A stretch of 64,000 bases of DNA from NCBI RefSeq assembly GCF_022343555.1, contig NZ_JAKQZH010000001.1, positions 434,001 through 498,000 of the forward strand, in the 5' to 3' direction. Under the pieces are notes generated by a model that was given only the letters and a program-made list of their open reading frames with translations, was not told the origin of the DNA and ran no database searches. The position numbers and the translations under genes were made by a program. Positions 61,583-64,000 of the stretch are shown here, piece by piece (position 1 is the first letter of the stretch; each line of letters starts with the position of its first letter). Origin of the DNA: Marinobacter sp. C7. Lineage in GTDB: Bacteria > Pseudomonadota > Gammaproteobacteria > Pseudomonadales > Oleiphilaceae.

Positions 61583-62044
61583 ATGAAAATCATGATTGCC
61601 TACGATGGATCGCGCAATGCCCGGCTGGCCCTGGCACAGACCATCACCATGTTTCACGACCTGAAACCGCAGCTGACCCTGGTGGCGGTGGCGGAGAATC
61701 CCCGGGACATCACCTCGGGTAATGAGGACCTGTTCCAGCAGGAAGTTTCGGAGCTCAAGGATTACCTGAGCGAGGCCATGGAGGTGTGCCAGAACGAGGA
61801 CGTGGCTGCCGAGACCATGCTGCTCGAGGGCGATCCCCGCAAGATGCTGTTGTATGCCGCCGAGAAAAAGATCCACCCGGACATGCTGGTGATTGCCCGC
61901 CACAGCCATGAGCCGGACGGCGGTTTCATTGCCCGCTCGCTCACCTATTTCGTGGATGAACTGGATTACATGACCTTCGGCAGCGTGAGTTCGTTTCTCG
62001 CCCGTCGGATCCAGTGTCCGCTCCTGATCCTGCCCAGCCGTTGA
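61583..62044 (+). CDS. Universal stress protein UspA family
   Basis: A 153-residue cytosolic Usp-fold protein: MKIMIAYDGSRNARLALAQTI, DMLVIARHSHEPDGGFIARSLTYFVDELDYMTFGSVSSFLARRIQCPLLILPS. The ATP-binding G-x2-G-x9-GS motif is present only in modified form (GGFIARS...FGSVSSFLAR). GGAGAAAG precedes ATG 61583. It lies 45 bases before narK and behind the FNR-type box, matching Usp genes tied to anaerobic or nitrate respiration in pseudomonads. Confidence 0.92.
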   Translation: MKIMIAYDGSRNARLALAQTITMFHDLKPQLTLVAVAENPRDITSGNEDLFQQEVSELKDYLSEAMEVCQNEDVAAETMLLEGDPRKMLLYAAEKKIHPDMLVIARHSHEPDGGFIARSLTYFVDELDYMTFGSVSSFLARRIQCPLLILPSR

Positions 62045-62089
62045 ACCGGCCGGTCCCGAGATTCCGTTTGATAGCCCGAGGAGGCTGAC

Positions 62090-63595
62090 ATGAAAGTCGC
62101 TGACGTCTTCCGCTTCAGGAACGCCGAGATCAAGGCGCTGCACCTGACCTGGATTGCATTCTTCATTACCTTTTACGTGTGGTTCAACATGGCGCCCCTG
62201 GCGTCCAGCATGCTCAAGAGCGTGGACTGGCTGACCGCCGATGACCTCCGCCTGTTTGCCATCTGCAACGTGGCGCTGACCATTCCCGCCCGCATTGTCG
62301 TGGGCATGGCCCTGGACCGGTTCGGTCCCCGCCGGGTGTTCTCCGTGCTGATGGTGCTGATGTCCATCCCGGCGCTGTTCTTTGCCTTTGGTAATACCAT
62401 GACCCAGCTGCTGGTCAGCCGCCTGGTGCTCAGCTCCATCGGTGCCAGCTTTGTGGTCGGCATCCACATGACCGCCATGTGGTTCAAGCCCAAGGACATC
62501 GGCTTTGCCGAGGGTTTCTACGCCGGTTGGGGCAACTTTGGTTCCGCCGCGGCCGCCATCTCCCTGCCGACCATCGCCCTGCACATGTATGGCGGTGAAG
62601 ACGGCTGGCGCTGGGCCATTGCCCAGAGCGCCATCGTCATGGCGGCCTACGGCGTCTACTACTGGTTTGCCATCACTGACGGCCCGGCTGGCACTGTACA
62701 CCGCAAGCCCCGCAAGGCCGTTGCGCTGGAAGTAAGCACCTGGGGCGATATGGTTAAGCTGATCCTGTGGACCATCCCCCTGGTGGGCGTGCTGGCGATC
62801 CTGGTCTGGCGCATCCAGAACATGGGCTACCTGAGCACCACCGGAGCGGTCATCTGTTACGCGGTGATCTTTGCCATCGTCTGCTATCAGATCATCCAGA
62901 TCCTGCGGGTCAACGTCCCCATTCTGAAGAAAGGCGTGCCGGAGGATGACAAGTACCCGTTCAACAGTGTTGCGGCCCTGAACAGCACCTACTTCGCGAA
63001 CTTCGGTGCCGAACTGGCCGTGGTTTCCATGCTGCCGATGTTCTTCGAGGAAACCTGGAGCCTGAGCGCGACCGCGGCCGGCCTGATTGCCGCGTCCTTC
63101 GCCTTCGTGAACCTGGTGGCCCGTCCCATGGGCGGCCTGGTCTCGGATCGGATGGGTAACCGGCGTTTCGTGATGCTCAGCTATATGTTCGGGATTGCGG
63201 TCGGCTTCGCCATGATGGGGCTGATGGATTCCAACTGGCCGCTGATCATTGCCGTGGGCATTACCGTATTCACCTCCTTCTTCGTACAGGGGGCAGAGGG
63301 AGCCACCTTTGGCATCATTCCCTCCATCAAGCGCCGTCTCACCGGCCAGATCTCCGGCATGGCCGGGGCCTACGGTAACGTTGGAGCAGTGGTGTACCTG
63401 ACCATCTTCACCTTTGTCACCCCGACCCAGTTCTTTTACATCATTGCTGCCGGTGCCTTCATCAGCTGGGTGCTGTGTGTGATGTGGCTGAAGGAGCCGG
63501 AAAGCGGTTTCTCTGATGAGTACCACGTATCCTCGGTTGACCGTCAGATTGAGGAAGAGGAGCGCCTGCGCCAGGCGGCCGCCAGCACCAGCTGA
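62090..63595 (+). CDS. narK: Nitrate/nitrite MFS transporter, NarK2-like
   Basis: Second NNP-family porter, 501 residues with 12 helices and a hydrophilic C-tail (SSVDRQIEEEERLRQAA). The N-terminus ALHLTWIAFFITFYVWFNMAPLASSML and the signature GFAEGFYAGWGNFGSAAAAISLPTIAL, then GQISGMAGAYGNVGAVVYLTIF, place it in the group that includes NarK2-type nitrate/nitrite antiporters; the transport mode is inferred. GAGGAGG precedes ATG 62090. A strong terminator follows. Confidence 0.92.
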   Translation: MKVADVFRFRNAEIKALHLTWIAFFITFYVWFNMAPLASSMLKSVDWLTADDLRLFAICNVALTIPARIVVGMALDRFGPRRVFSVLMVLMSIPALFFAFGNTMTQLLVSRLVLSSIGASFVVGIHMTAMWFKPKDIGFAEGFYAGWGNFGSAAAAISLPTIALHMYGGEDGWRWAIAQSAIVMAAYGVYYWFAITDGPAGTVHRKPRKAVALEVSTWGDMVKLILWTIPLVGVLAILVWRIQNMGYLSTTGAVICYAVIFAIVCYQIIQILRVNVPILKKGVPEDDKYPFNSVAALNSTYFANFGAELAVVSMLPMFFEETWSLSATAAGLIAASFAFVNLVARPMGGLVSDRMGNRRFVMLSYMFGIAVGFAMMGLMDSNWPLIIAVGITVFTSFFVQGAEGATFGIIPSIKRRLTGQISGMAGAYGNVGAVVYLTIFTFVTPTQFFYIIAAGAFISWVLCVMWLKEPESGFSDEYHVSSVDRQIEEEERLRQAAASTS

Positions 63596-63612
63596 GGCCA
63601 GCCCCTCGAAAC

Positions 63613-63646
63613 AGCCCGCCGGGAGCAATCCCGGCGGGCTTTTTTT
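63613..63646 (+). terminator. Intrinsic terminator after narK (forward strand)
   Basis: AGCCCGCCGGGA (63613-63624), GCAA loop, TCCCGGCGGGCT (63629-63640): a perfect 12-bp stem followed by six T residues (63641-63646). It ends the uspA-narK transcript. Confidence 0.95.
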
Positions 63647-63756
63647 GTTTTGGGGATGGCGGGGCGTAATCGCGCTAAAAAACGGTCCAATTGCTCGGGC
63701 AGGATGAAATGATCCTGGCCCGGAGAAATGACAGTCGCGCATGACCAGGGAGGACA

Positions 63757-64000
63757 ATGGCTATGGAAGAGGAGGATCGTGAAGCCGCCGATCCGTTTGA
63801 AACGGTCGCGGAAACCTATGAACAACTGCTGGTCCCGGCTCTGTTCGGACAGTGGTCTGCACCGGTGGCCGATGCTGCCATGGTCGGGGAAGGTCAGCGG
63901 GTGCTGGATGTTGCCTGTGGCACCGGCGTTCTGGCCCGGGACCTGGCACAGCGGGTTGGTCCGCAGGGTGCTGTCTCGGCGCTGGATATCAACCCGGCGA
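63757..64000 (+). CDS. Class I SAM-dependent methyltransferase, N-terminal part (cut by window edge)
   Basis: The first 81 codons are in the window. They read MAMEEEDREAADPFETVAETYEQLLVPALFGQW and then motif I, GQRVLDVACGTGVLARDLAQRVG, and SALDINPA (acidic motif II). This is the glycine-rich SAM-binding pattern of UbiE/Methyltransf_11-type enzymes. AGGGAGG precedes ATG 63757. The substrate cannot be inferred from this part. Confidence 0.85.
   Translation, partial: MAMEEEDREAADPFETVAETYEQLLVPALFGQWSAPVADAAMVGEGQRVLDVACGTGVLARDLAQRVGPQGAVSALDINPA

Noticed and set aside
61502..63757. A 751-codon open frame on the reverse strand opposite uspA and narK
   Set aside because: It is the antisense shadow of two clear genes in GC-rich DNA; its composition (His, Gly and Asp rich) is not protein-like and it has no family motifs.

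Overview
The window is 64 kb of chromosome from a GC-rich gammaproteobacterium. Gene content and order (split AST arginine genes beside an aot-type transporter, glcC/glcDEF, gpmI-envC-yibQ next to yibN-secB, a sufBCDS-A-T-E cluster, fabA-fabB, paired NarK transporters) fit a marine, facultatively denitrifying heterotroph. A Marinobacter-like organism is my best inference; no 16S gene is present to prove it. There is no phage, CRISPR array, plasmid module or complete insertion sequence.

Layout. 1-11.6 kb: arginine use. The end of astD, then astB, a tetR/RND efflux module, astE inverted, and the four aot ABC-transporter genes. 11.6-20.4 kb: a glycolate island with the regulator glcC, a TRAP transporter (dctPQM) where an MFS-type or GlcA permease might be expected, glcG, and glcD-glcE-glcF. 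20.7-29.4 kb: single genes, including a DUF4124 protein, a LysE/RhtB exporter, an unlisted 51-codon arfA-like gene whose stop codon sits in the tip of a long mRNA hairpin, a thioesterase, a frame-disrupted ParA ATPase, an MFS transporter, tRNA-Phe, and yggX-mutY-asmA. 29.6-33 kb: an SRPBCC protein and hisB-hisH-hisA-hisF. 33-43.5 kb: envelope and housekeeping genes (yibQ, ctpA, envC, gpmI, yibN, secB, trmL, a thiolase, a pteridine reductase, and a cca lacking its HD domain). 43.8-52.2 kb: a TraF-like barrel protein and the whole Suf iron-sulfur assembly cluster, read leftward from a promoter that overlaps a near-consensus type 1 IscR site. 52.4-64 kb: trhP, a stand-alone AraC-type DNA-binding domain, fabB-fabA, NnrS, SirB, a single-domain voltage-gated channel with a calcium-like filter, an EVE protein, two NarK transporters flanking a universal stress protein behind an FNR-type box, and the start of a methyltransferase.

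The most striking non-genic signal is a family of 30-bp palindromes. I count 28 copies in ten clusters, all between genes or at a gene's extreme 3' end, between 7.1 and 46.7 kb. Two variants differ by one compensatory base-pair swap in the stem (AGAAGAA/TTCTTCT versus AGATGAA/TTCATCT). The apex is a variable NGCN, the variants strongly tend to alternate within a cluster, and cluster edges often carry an extra TGAA...TTCA border. This looks like a REP/BIME-type system. No transposase for it lies in the window. A separate 109-bp inverted-repeat element lies upstream of the suf promoter, and a run of four small hairpins lies between astE and aotM.

Spacing and overlaps indicate these operons: astDB; RND adaptor-pump; aotPJQM (possibly with astE); dctPQM-glcG-glcDEF; hisBHAF; ctpA-yibQ; gpmI-envC; cca-folM-thiolase-trmL; sufBCDSA with T and E; asmA-mutY-yggX; fabA-fabB; uspA-narK. 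Reverse-strand genes read from high to low coordinates.
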